From Rhodopseudomonas julia (GTDB taxonomy: Bacteria; Pseudomonadota; Alphaproteobacteria; Rhizobiales; Afifellaceae): 64,000 bases of DNA. The DNA is taken from assembly GCF_030813515.1 (NCBI RefSeq), contig NZ_JAUSUK010000001.1, positions 1,364,001 to 1,428,000 on the forward strand, given 5' to 3'. Made by a program: the position numbers and the translations under genes. The notes under the pieces were generated by a model that worked only from the letters and a program-made list of their open reading frames with translations, did no database searches and had not been told where the DNA came from. Positions 19,176 through 27,933 of the stretch are shown one piece after another (within the stretch, counting starts at the first letter, position 1; every line of letters begins with the position of its first letter).

Positions 19176-20210
19176 ATGAGATCGAGATTCCCCAGGGGCA
19201 GGGAGGCCATGCAGGGACGGCATCATCTCTCTCCACGACGACTGGTGCGGCGTTTTGCGCCCGGTCTCGGGAGGGCTCGGGGCAGCGGTTTCGTACGCCC
19301 ATTCGCAAAACCGGGTCGCGCCCCTTGGCGGGCGGCCCGCCATGTCGGAACGCTCGGAAGGCTCGGCGATCTTGAGGCGCGGCTTGCCCGCTCTCCCTCA
19401 GAGATCCGCCGTTCGCAAGGGCTGCGCTACCATGTCTTCTACGAAGAGATGGCGGCCGTTGCCGACGAGGAAACTTATCAGCGCCGGCGCGACGCCGACG
19501 CCTACGACCTCATCTGCGACCATCTTCTGGTGCTCGATCACGCCGTCCCGCGGCGACCGTTCCTGCGCTCGAAGCCCGAGATCGTCGGCACCTACCGGCT
19601 GTTGCGGCAGGAGATCGCCGAGATCAATGGCGGCTTCTACTCCGCCGGGGAATACGATGTCGGTTCGCTCGTCACGCGTTATCCGCATCTGCGCTTTCTG
19701 GAGCTCGGTCGCTCCTGCGTGCTGAAGCCCTACCGCGACAAGCGGACGGTGGAACTCCTGTGGCACGGCATCTGGAGCTACGTCTTGATGCACGGCATGG
19801 ACGTGATGATCGGCTGTGCCAGCATTCCGGGCACCGATCCCGACAAGCTCGCCCTGCCTTTGAGCTTCCTTCATCACAACGCGCTGGCACCGGAAGAATG
19901 GCGGGTTCGCGCGGTCGAGGAGCGTTACGTCGACATGAATCGGATGGCCGCCGACGAGATCGACGCCAAGGCGGCTCTTCGCCAGCTTCCTCCTTTGATC
20001 AAGGGGTATCTCCGCCTCGGGGGCTATGTCGGTGAAGGAGCGGTGGTCGACTATCAGTTTGGCACCACCGATATCCTGGTCATCCTGCCGGTGAGCGCTC
20101 TCAATCCACGCTATGTCGACCATTTTGGCAATGATGCGAGCCGGTTTGCGGCGCCTGCCCCGCCGTCGGGACGGCGGCTGTTTGCACCGCTGCGGCGCAA
20201 TCTGACGTAA
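19176..20210 (+). CDS. olsB: OlsB-like N-acyltransferase (ornithine lipid synthesis), 344 aa
   Basis: OlsB transfers a 3-hydroxyacyl group from acyl carrier protein to the alpha-amino group of ornithine, making lyso-ornithine lipid. Recognisable stretches are LRYHVFYEEMAA, FLELGRSCVLKPYRDKRT, GCASIPGTDP, LPPLIKGYLRLGG and DVLVIL-like FGTTDILVILPVSALNPRY, which together match the GNAT-related OlsB/hemolysin-like family. The first 60 residues are Arg-rich and poorly conserved, so the true start may be later (Met at 19209); taaggaaagc precedes the chosen ATG. No olsA acyltransferase is adjacent. Its 3' end overlaps smr by 100 bp. Confidence 0.75.
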   Translation: MRSRFPRGREAMQGRHHLSPRRLVRRFAPGLGRARGSGFVRPFAKPGRAPWRAARHVGTLGRLGDLEARLARSPSEIRRSQGLRYHVFYEEMAAVADEETYQRRRDADAYDLICDHLLVLDHAVPRRPFLRSKPEIVGTYRLLRQEIAEINGGFYSAGEYDVGSLVTRYPHLRFLELGRSCVLKPYRDKRTVELLWHGIWSYVLMHGMDVMIGCASIPGTDPDKLALPLSFLHHNALAPEEWRVRAVEERYVDMNRMAADEIDAKAALRQLPPLIKGYLRLGGYVGEGAVVDYQFGTTDILVILPVSALNPRYVDHFGNDASRFAAPAPPSGRRLFAPLRRNLT

Positions 20211-20752
20211 AGGGCGCCTTCGCCGCCGTGATGGCGGGAGGCATGTTCGTAGGCAACGACAAGCTCGCGAAAAGCGGGCTCGGCGAGCCATCTCGGCACC
20301 ATGGTCTTCAAGACCCCCTCGCCTTCCGAACGGCCTTTGCCGGTGATGACAAGCACCAGAACGTGACCGCGGGCTTGCGCGCCCCCCAAAAAACCCAGGA
20401 GGCGGTCATGGGCTCGCTGCTGGGTCATGCCATGCAGGTCGATGCGCGCGTCAGGTTCAAGACGGCCGCGCAGGAGGCGGCGTTTCAGGCGCGGCTCGAG
20501 CGCTGCTGCGGCTCGGGGCGCGGATCGGGGTTTCGGCTCCGAAGGGGTTATGCCGTCGACGGGCGGGGCGGCCGGGCTCCGCTTTCCGGCTGTAAGCGCC
20601 AAAGCACCCGTCTGGGGCGGCGCATCATCCGGCTGCGCCCCTTTGTGAGCGTCAAGCTCTTCGCGGAGGGAGCGGCTTTTGAGTGGCCGCACGGTCCGGC
20701 GAACCTTATCCCAGAGCGCCTTGTCTTCGGGCGAAAGCTGTTTGCGGGCCAT
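20111..20752 (-). CDS. Smr-domain protein
   Basis: From the ATG at 20752 the protein (213 aa) begins MARKQLSPEDKALWDKVRRT. A Pro/Ala-rich linker follows, then the Smr domain with IDLHGMTQQRAHDRLLGFL and VLVITGKGRSEGEGVLK near residues 100-150. Smr domains have nicking-nuclease or nucleic-acid-binding activity; the LDLHG-like and TGKG motifs here are intact. It follows mltA after one base. The last 33 codons run antisense to the end of the OlsB-like gene. Confidence 0.85.
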   Translation of the reverse strand: MARKQLSPEDKALWDKVRRTVRPLKSRSLREELDAHKGAQPDDAPPQTGALALTAGKRSPAAPPVDGITPSEPKPRSAPRAAAALEPRLKRRLLRGRLEPDARIDLHGMTQQRAHDRLLGFLGGAQARGHVLVLVITGKGRSEGEGVLKTMVPRWLAEPAFRELVVAYEHASRHHGGEGALYVRLRRSGANSRRPDGGAGAANRLASLPKWST

Positions 20753-20753
20753 C

Positions 20754-21824
20754 TCAGGCGCTCGCCTTCGGTAGAAGGAGGCGCAGGACGCCATGATGGC
20801 GTATTTCGCCGGCCGCCTTGCCTGCCTCCGCGCCAGAGCCTGCAAATATATCGCCGCGACCTCGACCCTTGATGGCCGAACCCACATCCTGCGCGATCAT
20901 CAGGCGACGAAAGGCATCCGCGCCGAAGCCCGCAAGCGGCGGTGCGGAGACGAACACCGGCAGATGGAAGGGAGCGAAGCCTGGATCCACGGCGAGGCTG
21001 CGCCCGGCGCTGAGCGGAACGCCTGCCGCGCCCAACGGGCCGTCTTCAGGAGCGAGATCGACGATCTCGTTGAAGAAGATAAAGGACCGGTTCTCGGCCA
21101 TGAGCCGGCGACCGGCCTCACGATGCATCTTGAGCCAGAGTTCGAGACCGGCTTTGCCGGCCGCGTCCTTCGCAAGATAGCCGCGTTCGACGGCGAGCCG
21201 GCCGATCGACGTGTAGGCGTGCCCCGATTTTCCGGCGAAGCCGATACGCATATGCTGGCCACCACCAAGGGAGAGGCGCGCAGAGCCCTGAACGTGGATG
21301 AAGAAGAGATCGACGGGATCCCTCACATAGGCGAGTTCGAGACCGCGCCCCGCCAAAGCGCCGGCTTCGATCGCCGCCCGATCGGGACAGGCCGGAACTC
21401 GATCGGTAACCTCGGTCTGGGCGGCCTCTGCGGGCGGGCGGTAGATGGGCACGCTGAACGCGTCGGTAGGCTCACGCCGCGCTTCGATCACGGGCTCATA
21501 ATAGCCGGTCAGATACCCCTTCGCCGCAGCGGGTGCTGGCACGAAATAGCTCTCAAAGAAGCTGCGAGCTTCGGCCGGTGACGGGTCGGCCGGCAGACGC
21601 AGCGCGGCAGCGGCAGCGGCTTCCAGCCCAGGAAGTCTATCCGGCAAAGGCGTGGCTTCGGCGAACAGTCTTTCGGCCGATTTGCGGAATGCGCGAAGGG
21701 CGGCACGATGATCATCCTCGATCCAGCCCGGCAGGGATACGAACGATAGATGACGATGCTCGTCCGCGTCGGGGGCGGACGAGGTCAGCGTTGCGATGGG
21801 CGAGGTCGGGGCATCTCCAGCCAC
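20754..21824 (-). CDS. mltA: Membrane-bound lytic murein transglycosylase A family protein
   Basis: MltA cleaves peptidoglycan glycan strands to 1,6-anhydro products. The 356-residue protein has the MltA barrel region FFESYFVPAPA, GYLTGYYEPVIEA, FFIHVQGSARL and the C-terminal 3D domain IAQDVGSAIKGRGRGDIFAGSG with the catalytic Asp region. From the GTG at 21824 no signal peptide or lipobox is visible, which is odd for an enzyme acting in the periplasm. It sits between Tim44-like and smr genes, an order common in rhizobia. Confidence 0.88.
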   Translation of the reverse strand: MAGDAPTSPIATLTSSAPDADEHRHLSFVSLPGWIEDDHRAALRAFRKSAERLFAEATPLPDRLPGLEAAAAAALRLPADPSPAEARSFFESYFVPAPAAAKGYLTGYYEPVIEARREPTDAFSVPIYRPPAEAAQTEVTDRVPACPDRAAIEAGALAGRGLELAYVRDPVDLFFIHVQGSARLSLGGGQHMRIGFAGKSGHAYTSIGRLAVERGYLAKDAAGKAGLELWLKMHREAGRRLMAENRSFIFFNEIVDLAPEDGPLGAAGVPLSAGRSLAVDPGFAPFHLPVFVSAPPLAGFGADAFRRLMIAQDVGSAIKGRGRGDIFAGSGAEAGKAAGEIRHHGVLRLLLPKASA

Positions 21825-21833
21825 CGTCGGCGC

Positions 21834-22541
21834 TCAGCTGGAGCCGGTTGCGACCAGCTCCCAGTTGGGATCGCGGCTCATCGTGGCACGGGCAAAGGTC
21901 CAGACCTCGTCGGGCTTCTGGACGGCGTTGGGATCGCCCTCAATTACCCGGCCCTCATTGTCGTAGGTGACCGAAACGATCTCGGATTTGAAACGAACGG
22001 AGACGCGTGCGACGTTGTCTTCGAGCTCCGCCTCCGTGAGCTTGGCGCTCTCGAAACCGACGAAGCTCGTCTCGAGCCTTTCGCCGCGCTGTTCCCGCTC
22101 ACTCATGGCGGTGGCGAAGCTCTCGTAGACATCGGCGGAGAGAAGCGACCTCAGAGTGGTGCGGTCGCCCGCAGCGAAGGCCTGGACCACCATCTCGTAG
22201 GCGGCTTTGGCGCCTTCCAGGAAAGAATCGGGCTCGAAGGCGGGATCCGCGCGGCTAATCGCCACAAGCCCATCATAAAGCGGCGTATCGGGCTTGGCAT
22301 GGCGCTTCAGAGCGCTCCAATCGGGGGCGCTCGGCGTCTCCCGCTCGGGCACCTGACCGGGACGCGGCAGGGTCACGACGTTCTCGGCTGTATGACGGGC
22401 CGCGACAGGCGGTTTGCGGCCGTTCTCATAGGGCGAGGGTTCGCTGCCGGTGCGACGGCCCAGCACGCTGCCGAGGCGCATAAAAATGACGACCGCGATC
22501 ACCAGGAAGATCAGAGAATAAATGTCGAAAAAGCCGCTCAT
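21834..22541 (-). CDS. Tim44/TimA-like domain membrane protein
   Basis: The 235-residue protein has one N-terminal membrane helix (FFDIYSLIFLVIAVVIFMRLG), then a proline-rich linker and a C-terminal Tim44-like domain (FLEGAKAAYEMVVQAFAAGD...LLSADVYESFATAM). Mitochondrial Tim44 tethers import motors; bacterial TimA homologues are inner-membrane proteins of uncertain role. I chose the ATG at 22541 because it sits right before the membrane helix. It is divergent from fxsA. Confidence 0.85.
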   Translation of the reverse strand: MSGFFDIYSLIFLVIAVVIFMRLGSVLGRRTGSEPSPYENGRKPPVAARHTAENVVTLPRPGQVPERETPSAPDWSALKRHAKPDTPLYDGLVAISRADPAFEPDSFLEGAKAAYEMVVQAFAAGDRTTLRSLLSADVYESFATAMSEREQRGERLETSFVGFESAKLTEAELEDNVARVSVRFKSEIVSVTYDNEGRVIEGDPNAVQKPDEVWTFARATMSRDPNWELVATGSS

Positions 22542-22681
22542 GCCGATATCGTGGACGCTCCCTACGGGCGTTCGCTTCGTTCCCCGCAATGTAAGCACGA
22601 TCCCGGCCGAGTCCAGCAGATCGCAGGAAACTCTTTAAAAAACCGGCCGAGACACCATATCGCAGGATCAGGATTGAACCT

Positions 22682-23170
22682 ATGCCAATTTTCCTTCTCC
22701 TCCTCCTCATCCCGCTGATCGAGGTCGGCACGTTCGTCGTGGTCGGTCAGTATATCGGCCTCGCCCCGACGCTGCTTCTGACGCTTTTGACGGCGATCAT
22801 TGGCACCGCGCTTCTGCGCCACCAGGGGCTTAGGACCATTTTGCGCATCCGCAGCGATCTGGAATCCGGGCGGATGCCGGCGCGCAACCTTGCCGATGGT
22901 GCGCTGATCGCCGTTGCCGGGGTGATGCTTTTGACCCCGGGCTTCGTCACAGACACGCTCGGGTTTTTGCTTTTCGTCCCGGCCGTGCGCACTCGGATTT
23001 GGCAGTTCGTCCTGTCGCGGGTCGATCTGCGCGTGGTCGGCACGCAGAATTATCAGGCCTCGAATTATCGTGAGACGCGGCGCGGCCCGAACGGCGAGAC
23101 CGTCGTCGACCTCGAAGAGGGCGAGTTCGAGGTCCATGAGATCGACCCCGACCGGGACCGTCGGCGGTGA
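22682..23170 (+). CDS. fxsA: FxsA family membrane protein
   Basis: The 162-residue protein opens MPIFLLLLLIPLIEVGTFVV and has further membrane segments near residues 26-45 and 75-100, with the signature GALIAVAGVMLLTPGFVTD. E. coli FxsA relieves phage T7 exclusion when overproduced; the native function is unknown. The C-terminal acidic tail is soluble. It is followed by secB after 164 bp in which I see no other gene. Confidence 0.9.
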   Translation: MPIFLLLLLIPLIEVGTFVVVGQYIGLAPTLLLTLLTAIIGTALLRHQGLRTILRIRSDLESGRMPARNLADGALIAVAGVMLLTPGFVTDTLGFLLFVPAVRTRIWQFVLSRVDLRVVGTQNYQASNYRETRRGPNGETVVDLEEGEFEVHEIDPDRDRRR

Positions 23171-23334
23171 CGGACGCGGTGACGCGTGGGCGTCGTGCTC
23201 CAGCGACCCGAATAATGCGCATGGCCCCAAAAGTCGCGTTGCCAGCGCGATCGCGAGCGGTGCGCGGTTGTGGCTCACTGCCCCGCATGCTAGGCGCGGG
23301 CAACCGTTCCCAATGACAGCTTTGGAAAGACGAT

Positions 23335-23847
23335 ATGGTCAATAATGCCAGCAATGGCGGCGAGCAGGCCGCCGGCACGGATGCGAAGAGCCAGGCATCG
23401 GGCCAGGCGCCAGGAATTCATGTCCTTGGCCAGTACATCAAAGACCTTTCTTTCGAAAATCCCGGCGCGCCGAACTCGTTGAGGCCCGCAAGCGCCAATC
23501 CGTCGCTCGACGTCAACGTGAACGTCAATGCGCGGCCGATCGCCGATGGTCAGTTCGAGGTCGAGCTGAAGCTCGATGCCAAAGCAAGCCGCGGCGAAGA
23601 CACGCTCTTCATCACCGAGGTCGTGTATGCGGGTCTTTTCCAGATCCGCAACGTGCCGCAGGAGCATCTTCACCCGATCATTCTGATCGAGTGCCCGCGG
23701 CTGCTCTTCCCGTTCGCGCGCCAGATTCTGGCGGACGCGACGCGTCAGGGCGGCTTCCCGCCTTTGATGATCGATCCCGTGGATTTTGCCGCGCTTTATC
23801 GTCAGCGGGCAGCGCAGGCTCAGGCGGAAGCGCCGACGACGGCCTGA
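23335..23847 (+). CDS. secB: Protein-export chaperone SecB
   Basis: SecB is a tetrameric cytosolic chaperone that holds precursors unfolded and delivers them to SecA. The 170-residue protein has IHVLGQYIKDLSFENPGAP, the SecA-contacting region DTLFITEVVYAGLF and ECPRLLFPFARQILADATRQGGFPPL in order. An N-terminal low-complexity extension of 25 residues is usual in alphaproteobacteria. Its 3' end overlaps dnaQ on the opposite strand by 28 bp. Confidence 0.95.
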   Translation: MVNNASNGGEQAAGTDAKSQASGQAPGIHVLGQYIKDLSFENPGAPNSLRPASANPSLDVNVNVNARPIADGQFEVELKLDAKASRGEDTLFITEVVYAGLFQIRNVPQEHLHPIILIECPRLLFPFARQILADATRQGGFPPLMIDPVDFAALYRQRAAQAQAEAPTTA

Positions 23848-24566
23848 GGCGTTTGAGAGACGCGCTCGTCTTCGTCCTTCCAGACGTTCAGCCAGAGCGC
23901 GTCCTCACCCATTTCAGCTTCCACAAAGGCGCGGTGCGCCGCGCGCATCTCGTCGCTCAGACGCGGCGGCAAGGCGTGCGGCCGTGCCCCCACCTGGCGC
24001 ATCGTGCCGGTGTTGGAGGCCCCTTCTGAGAAGCTGCCGAGCGCGAGCAGCGCCTGGCGTCCCCCCTGCAATTCGACATAGACCTCGGCGAGAATCTCGG
24101 CGTCGAGGAGCGCGCCGTGTTTCGTGCGCTTCGAATTGTCGATACCATAACGGGCACAAAGCGCATCGAGAGAGTTCATTCCGCCCGGATGCCGGCGCCG
24201 TGCCAGCATGAGGGTGTCGACGAAACGCTCATCCGGAATGACGGAAAAGCCAGCCTTCGCAAGCTCCATATTGATAAAACCGCGGTCGAACGATGCGTTG
24301 TGCGCGACGAGAGGCGCATCGCCGACGAATTCCAGGAATTCGTCCACGCATTCACGGAAGGCCGGTTTGTCGCGCAGAAACTCCTCGGTCAGCCCATGGA
24401 CCGCGACCGCATCCGGGCTGATCGCGCAACCTGGATTGATATAGGCGTGATAAAAGCGTCCGGTGGCAATCCGATTGATGATCTCCACGCAGCCGATCTC
24501 AATCAGCCTGTCACCTTTGAGGGCGTCGAGGCCAGTGGTTTCCGTATCGAAGACGATTTCCCGCAT
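23820..24566 (-). CDS. dnaQ: DNA polymerase III epsilon subunit (3'-5' exonuclease)
   Basis: DnaQ proofreads during replication. The 248-residue protein has ExoI FDTETTG, ExoII HNASFDRGFIN and ExoIII HGALLDAEILAEVY, with the His-Asp of the DEDDh group. The start at 24566 gives MREIVFDTETTGLD, the usual N-terminus; upstream ATGs would add unrelated residues. It is last in the ppsR-maf-aroE-coaE-dnaQ run and lies 134 bp after coaE. Confidence 0.95.
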   Translation of the reverse strand: MREIVFDTETTGLDALKGDRLIEIGCVEIINRIATGRFYHAYINPGCAISPDAVAVHGLTEEFLRDKPAFRECVDEFLEFVGDAPLVAHNASFDRGFINMELAKAGFSVIPDERFVDTLMLARRRHPGGMNSLDALCARYGIDNSKRTKHGALLDAEILAEVYVELQGGRQALLALGSFSEGASNTGTMRQVGARPHALPPRLSDEMRAAHRAFVEAEMGEDALWLNVWKDEDERVSQTPQAVVGASA

Positions 24567-24700
24567 AGCGCTGATCATGAAATTTGGGCGGCTCGGACAC
24601 AAGCGATCCGCGCGTTAGAAAGCGGCTTTTCCCTGGCTCATTCAGAGCAGCCTTGCTCTGCGCCTCTCCGCTTCGCCCGCGAGCCCAATCGAGCTACGGC

Positions 24701-25288
24701 TCACGTCATTGCGGCGGTGGCGCGCAGAATCGTTTCGACGTCACGTTCGGCCGCTTCGAAGCCAAATCCGGTATCGATGACGAAATGGGCCTGCCGGCGT
24801 TTGTCCGCATCCGGCACCTGCCGTGCCAGGAGCTTCTCAAACAGCTCTTCGGTCATGCCGCGGCGGGCGAGCACTCTTTCGCGCTGCGTTTCCGGCGAGG
24901 TCGTGACGACCACCACACAATCCATCCATTGCTCTGCACCCGTTTCAAAGAGCAGCGGAATGTCCAGCACAACGACCGGGACGCCCTCTCGAGCAGCCTG
25001 TTCGCCAAATTCGACCGTTTTCGCACGGACGAGCGGGTGCACGATCTCCTCCAGGCGGGCGAGCTGGTCGATGTTGCCGGAAAGCGCCGCTCCGAGTTTC
25101 TTACGATCGACTTCGCCGTCCGCCGTCACGCCCGGAAAGGCGGCTTCGATCGGTTCGACGGCCGCGCCACGATAGAGTTCGTGCACGGCGCGATCGGAAT
25201 CGTGCACGGCAACCCCGCGACGCCGAAACATCGCGGCCGTCGTCGACTTCCCCATGGCCATTGAGCCAGTGAGTCCAATTACGAACAT
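24701..25288 (-). CDS. coaE: Dephospho-CoA kinase
   Basis: CoaE phosphorylates the ribose 3'-hydroxyl of dephospho-CoA, the last step of CoA synthesis. The 195-residue protein begins [17 protein letters not shown], with the P-loop at residues 8-16, and has [10 protein letters not shown] and [11 protein letters not shown]. It starts ten bases inside the end of aroE, so translation is probably coupled. Together with coaA at 11194 the window carries the first and last CoA steps. Confidence 0.95.
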   Translation of the reverse strand: MFVIGLTGSMAMGKSTTAAMFRRRGVAVHDSDRAVHELYRGAAVEPIEAAFPGVTADGEVDRKKLGAALSGNIDQLARLEEIVHPLVRAKTVEFGEQAAREGVPVVVLDIPLLFETGAEQWMDCVVVVTTSPETQRERVLARRGMTEELFEKLLARQVPDADKRRQAHFVIDTGFGFEAAERDVETILRATAAMT

Positions 25289-26118
25289 GAGTCTCTTTCG
25301 GCTAGATCGGCGACCACGGCCGCCCGCAGTTCCGCGTCCACTTCGGGGCGGACGCCGAACCAGCGCTCGAACCCCGGCACGGCCTGATGCAGCAGCATCC
25401 CAAGTCCATCGACGGTGGTGAGGCCAGCCGACGCCGCTCCACGAAGAAACGGCGTTTGCAGCGGCACATAGGTCAGATCGGTGACGATAGCTGAGTCTTT
25501 CGCGCGGTCCCACGGAACCGTCAATTCGGCTCCGGAGAGCCCCGCCGAAGTTGCGTTGATTACTAAATCCGCAGACGAGAGTCGCTCCGCAAGGGCATCG
25601 AACCCAGCGGGCCGAACCTTGTCGGCAAATCGCACCGCAACGTCGTGGGCACGGCGTTCCGTGCGGTTGACGAGTTCGATCCTCTCGACGCCGCGTTGCA
25701 CAAGTGCGTCGATGACGGCGCGGCTCGCGCCGCCCGCCCCGACGATGAGCGCGCATCCCGTTTTTTCCGACCAACCGGGCACTGCCTGATCAAGGGAAGC
25801 CAGGAACCCGGTTCCGTCCGTGTTGTCGGCCACGAGCCGACCATCTTCGAGCCAGAGTGTGTTGGCAACATCCAAGCGCTCTGCTGCACCGCAACGTTTG
25901 AATGCTGCGGCGCAGGCAACCTCTTTGTGCGGGACGGTAACGTTGGCGCCCGCATAGCTCGAAGAGGCGAAGGAGGCATAAAACGACACCGCCTCCTGCG
26001 GCGAAACCGGCCTCACACTATAGTCACCTTCGATTTTATAGCGCCTGAGCCAGAAGCCATGAATCAGCGGCGAACGCGAATGTGAAACCGGCCATCCCGT
26101 GACGCACGCATGCAGCAT
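25279..26118 (-). CDS. aroE: Shikimate dehydrogenase
   Basis: AroE reduces 3-dehydroshikimate with NADPH in the aromatic pathway. The 279-residue protein has the substrate-binding [14 protein letters not shown], catalytic Lys in [17 protein letters not shown] and the cofactor loop VGAGGASRA followed by NRT, which marks NADP use. I place the start at the ATG 26118 ([14 protein letters not shown]). It lies one base after maf. Confidence 0.94.
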   Translation of the reverse strand: MLHACVTGWPVSHSRSPLIHGFWLRRYKIEGDYSVRPVSPQEAVSFYASFASSSYAGANVTVPHKEVACAAAFKRCGAAERLDVANTLWLEDGRLVADNTDGTGFLASLDQAVPGWSEKTGCALIVGAGGASRAVIDALVQRGVERIELVNRTERRAHDVAVRFADKVRPAGFDALAERLSSADLVINATSAGLSGAELTVPWDRAKDSAIVTDLTYVPLQTPFLRGAASAGLTTVDGLGMLLHQAVPGFERWFGVRPEVDAELRAAVVADLAERDSCS

Positions 26119-26119
26119 T

Positions 26120-26716
26120 TCAAAAGGTTCCGAAGCCGTTTTTGCGCAGGAAGCCGAGAAGGGGCAGCAGCGGCAGGCCGAGGATGGTAAAATAGTCGCC
26201 TTCGACATTTTCGATCAAACGAATGCCGGGACCTTCCAGCTGATAGAGACCGACGCTTGAGAGAATCTGGGGGCCCGAAGCGGCAAGATAGCGTCCGACT
26301 TCGTCGGCCCGGATCGGGCGCAATGTGATGGCCGCGCTGTCGCGTGTTTCAAAGAGCGTCTTGCCGGCGCGCATGCAGGCCACCGCAGAATGCAGATAGT
26401 GCGTCTTGCCGGAAAGCTCGAGGAGCTGCTGGCGGGCAGCATCCATGTTTTCCGCCTTGCGGAAGAGGCGTCCGTCGAGCTCCAGGGTCTGGTCCGCGGC
26501 AATGACGAGAGCCCGGGGGATCGCCTCGCTCGCCATCGTGGCTTTCGCGAGGGCGAGCGTGGAGGCGATATCGCCTGCTCCCGCCCCGGCACGAAGCAGA
26601 GGTTCGGAGGCCGCCATCTCGTCGAGTTCGGGAGAAACCTGCCGAAAGGAAAGACCCGTGCCGTCAAGGAGGGCTTTGCGGGCCTTGCTGCCCGAAGCGA
26701 GAACGAGCTCTGTCAT
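26120..26716 (-). CDS. maf: Maf/YceF-type nucleotide pyrophosphatase
   Basis: Maf proteins hydrolyse non-canonical or methylated nucleoside triphosphates and can inhibit septation when overexpressed. The 198-residue protein has the family opening [14 protein letters not shown], the [10 protein letters not shown] motif and the [20 protein letters not shown] region. Exact substrate class (YhdE or YceF type) is not assigned. The ATG overlaps the ppsR stop by four bases. Confidence 0.9.
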   Translation of the reverse strand: MTELVLASGSKARKALLDGTGLSFRQVSPELDEMAASEPLLRAGAGAGDIASTLALAKATMASEAIPRALVIAADQTLELDGRLFRKAENMDAARQQLLELSGKTHYLHSAVACMRAGKTLFETRDSAAITLRPIRADEVGRYLAASGPQILSSVGLYQLEGPGIRLIENVEGDYFTILGLPLLPLLGFLRKNGFGTF

Positions 26717-27546
26717 GCCAATTGCTTTCCGCGCCGTTCTCCCAGAAGCGCCAGCACCGCGGCGGCCGTTTCCTCGATCGAGCGCCGGCTCACGTCGATC
26801 AAAGGCCAGCCGTATTTCGCACATAGGCGTCGCGTCTCCAGGACCTCCTGGGAAACAGCCGTGCGATCGAGGTAAGCCGGATTGTCGTCCTCCGGCGAAA
26901 GGCTCAACACCCGATTCTGTCGAATTTGAACGATTCGGTCCGGGCTCGCGACGAGGCCGACAACCAGGCAGGACTTGGCGCGTGTCACCAATGCGGGAAC
27001 CGGAATGCCTTTGACGATCGGGAGGTTCGCCGTCTTGATGCCGCGGTTGGCGAGATAGATCGACGTCGGCGTCTTTGAGGTGCGGCTGACGCCGAGCAGC
27101 ATCACATCGGCTTCATCGATATCTCGCGGCAGCTGGCCGTCATCGTGCATCATCGTGAAATTGAGCGCTTCGATGCGCTCGAAATAGCTTGCGTCGAGCG
27201 CGTGCTGGGCACCGACTCGGCCGGTGGAACGTGTCCCGAGATAGGCCTGAAACGCCTGCAAGACCGGATCCAAGACCGAGACCGCCGGGATGGACAATTC
27301 GTTGCAGCGCGTCTCCAAGAGCTCCGCCAGCTTCTCGTCGACAAGCGTATAAAGGACGATCCCCGGCGAGTTTTCCACATCCAGCATAATGCGCTCGATC
27401 TGCTTGGCCGTGCGTACCAGAGAGTGGATGTGTTCGACCGCATGAATGCCGGCATACTGGGCCGCAGCGGCACGTCCGACATTGATCAGGGTCTCGCCCG
27501 TCGCATCGGAAATGAGGTGAAGATGGAAGAACCGCGTCGGCGCCAA
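26713..27546 (-). CDS. ppsR: Pyruvate, phosphate/water dikinase regulatory protein (DUF299)
   Basis: Members of this family are bifunctional kinase/phosphorylases that switch PEP synthetase or pyruvate phosphate dikinase off and on. The 277-residue protein begins [13 protein letters not shown] and carries the P-loop-like [18 protein letters not shown] near residues 150-168. In alphaproteobacteria it flanks the chromosomal origin opposite hemE (the RP001 gene of Rickettsia), as here. It heads the minus-strand operon running away from the origin. Confidence 0.94.
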   Translation of the reverse strand: MAPTRFFHLHLISDATGETLINVGRAAAAQYAGIHAVEHIHSLVRTAKQIERIMLDVENSPGIVLYTLVDEKLAELLETRCNELSIPAVSVLDPVLQAFQAYLGTRSTGRVGAQHALDASYFERIEALNFTMMHDDGQLPRDIDEADVMLLGVSRTSKTPTSIYLANRGIKTANLPIVKGIPVPALVTRAKSCLVVGLVASPDRIVQIRQNRVLSLSPEDDNPAYLDRTAVSQEVLETRRLCAKYGWPLIDVSRRSIEETAAAVLALLGERRGKQLA

Positions 27547-27555
27547 GGGGATAAC

Positions 27556-27564
27556 CGTGGATAA
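27556..27564 (-). promoter_or_regulatory. DnaA box in putative origin
   Basis: On the minus strand this reads TTATCCACG, differing from the consensus TTATCCACA only at the last base. It lies ten bases from the ppsR start codon, at the left edge of the putative origin. Confidence 0.6.
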
Positions 27565-27910
27565 AAGGGCCGTTTTCTCACGCCGGAAGCGGCTGCGCCG
27601 ATTGCGCCCCCACTGTCCCGACGACGGTCCACAATTTGGATGGCGCAGAGGCGATTGGCAACAGGCTGTGGGTGGGAGTCGACAAAGCGGCGCGATTCAC
27701 AGCATCTGGGTGGCGACTGGATATTCGACTGCGCCGCTGAAAAGCGCTGTCTTGCGCCACTTCCGGCGAGTCACTTGGGCCACTATCCCCGGTGTTTTCC
27801 CCTGGGGGAGTAACAAGCCGCGGCGCCTTTGCCGCGGATTGATGTGTTGTGGGTGGAATTGAATCCGGCTAATCCACCGCCCAATAGAAACAGAAGAATC
27901 CTTAAAACCT

Positions 27911-27925
27911 TTAATTTGGGGTTAA
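27911..27925 (+). promoter_or_regulatory. CtrA-type box at origin/hemE boundary
   Basis: TTAATTTGGGGTTAA is an exact TTAA-N7-TTAA, the recognition sequence of the cell-cycle regulator CtrA. It ends nine bases before the hemE start. In Caulobacter, CtrA sites in the origin repress replication and one overlaps the hemE promoter. A further TTAA at 27902 sits five bases upstream with non-canonical spacing. Confidence 0.65.
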
Positions 27926-27933
27926 GAGCACCT

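Larger units (their letters stand above)
27547..27933. other. Putative chromosomal replication origin (oriC)
   Basis: No gene fits these 387 bp between divergent ppsR and hemE. This exact position is the replication origin in Caulobacter and is the predicted one in Rickettsia. The sequence holds a one-mismatch DnaA box (27556-27564) and a weaker TAATCCACC (27871-27879). A 9-mer TGTGGGTGG occurs twice (27667-27675, 27849-27857). There are five GANTC sites (27676, 27694, 27768, 27862, 27897), an AT-rich right edge (about 27880-27926) and a CtrA-type box. Genes on both sides read away from it. Assignment is by position and motifs, not by measured activity. Confidence 0.8.

Noticed and set aside
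24643-24660. Hairpin CAGAGCA-GCCT-TGCTCTG between coaE and dnaQ
   Set aside because: Perfect 7-bp stem but no T-tract on either strand; not called as a terminator.
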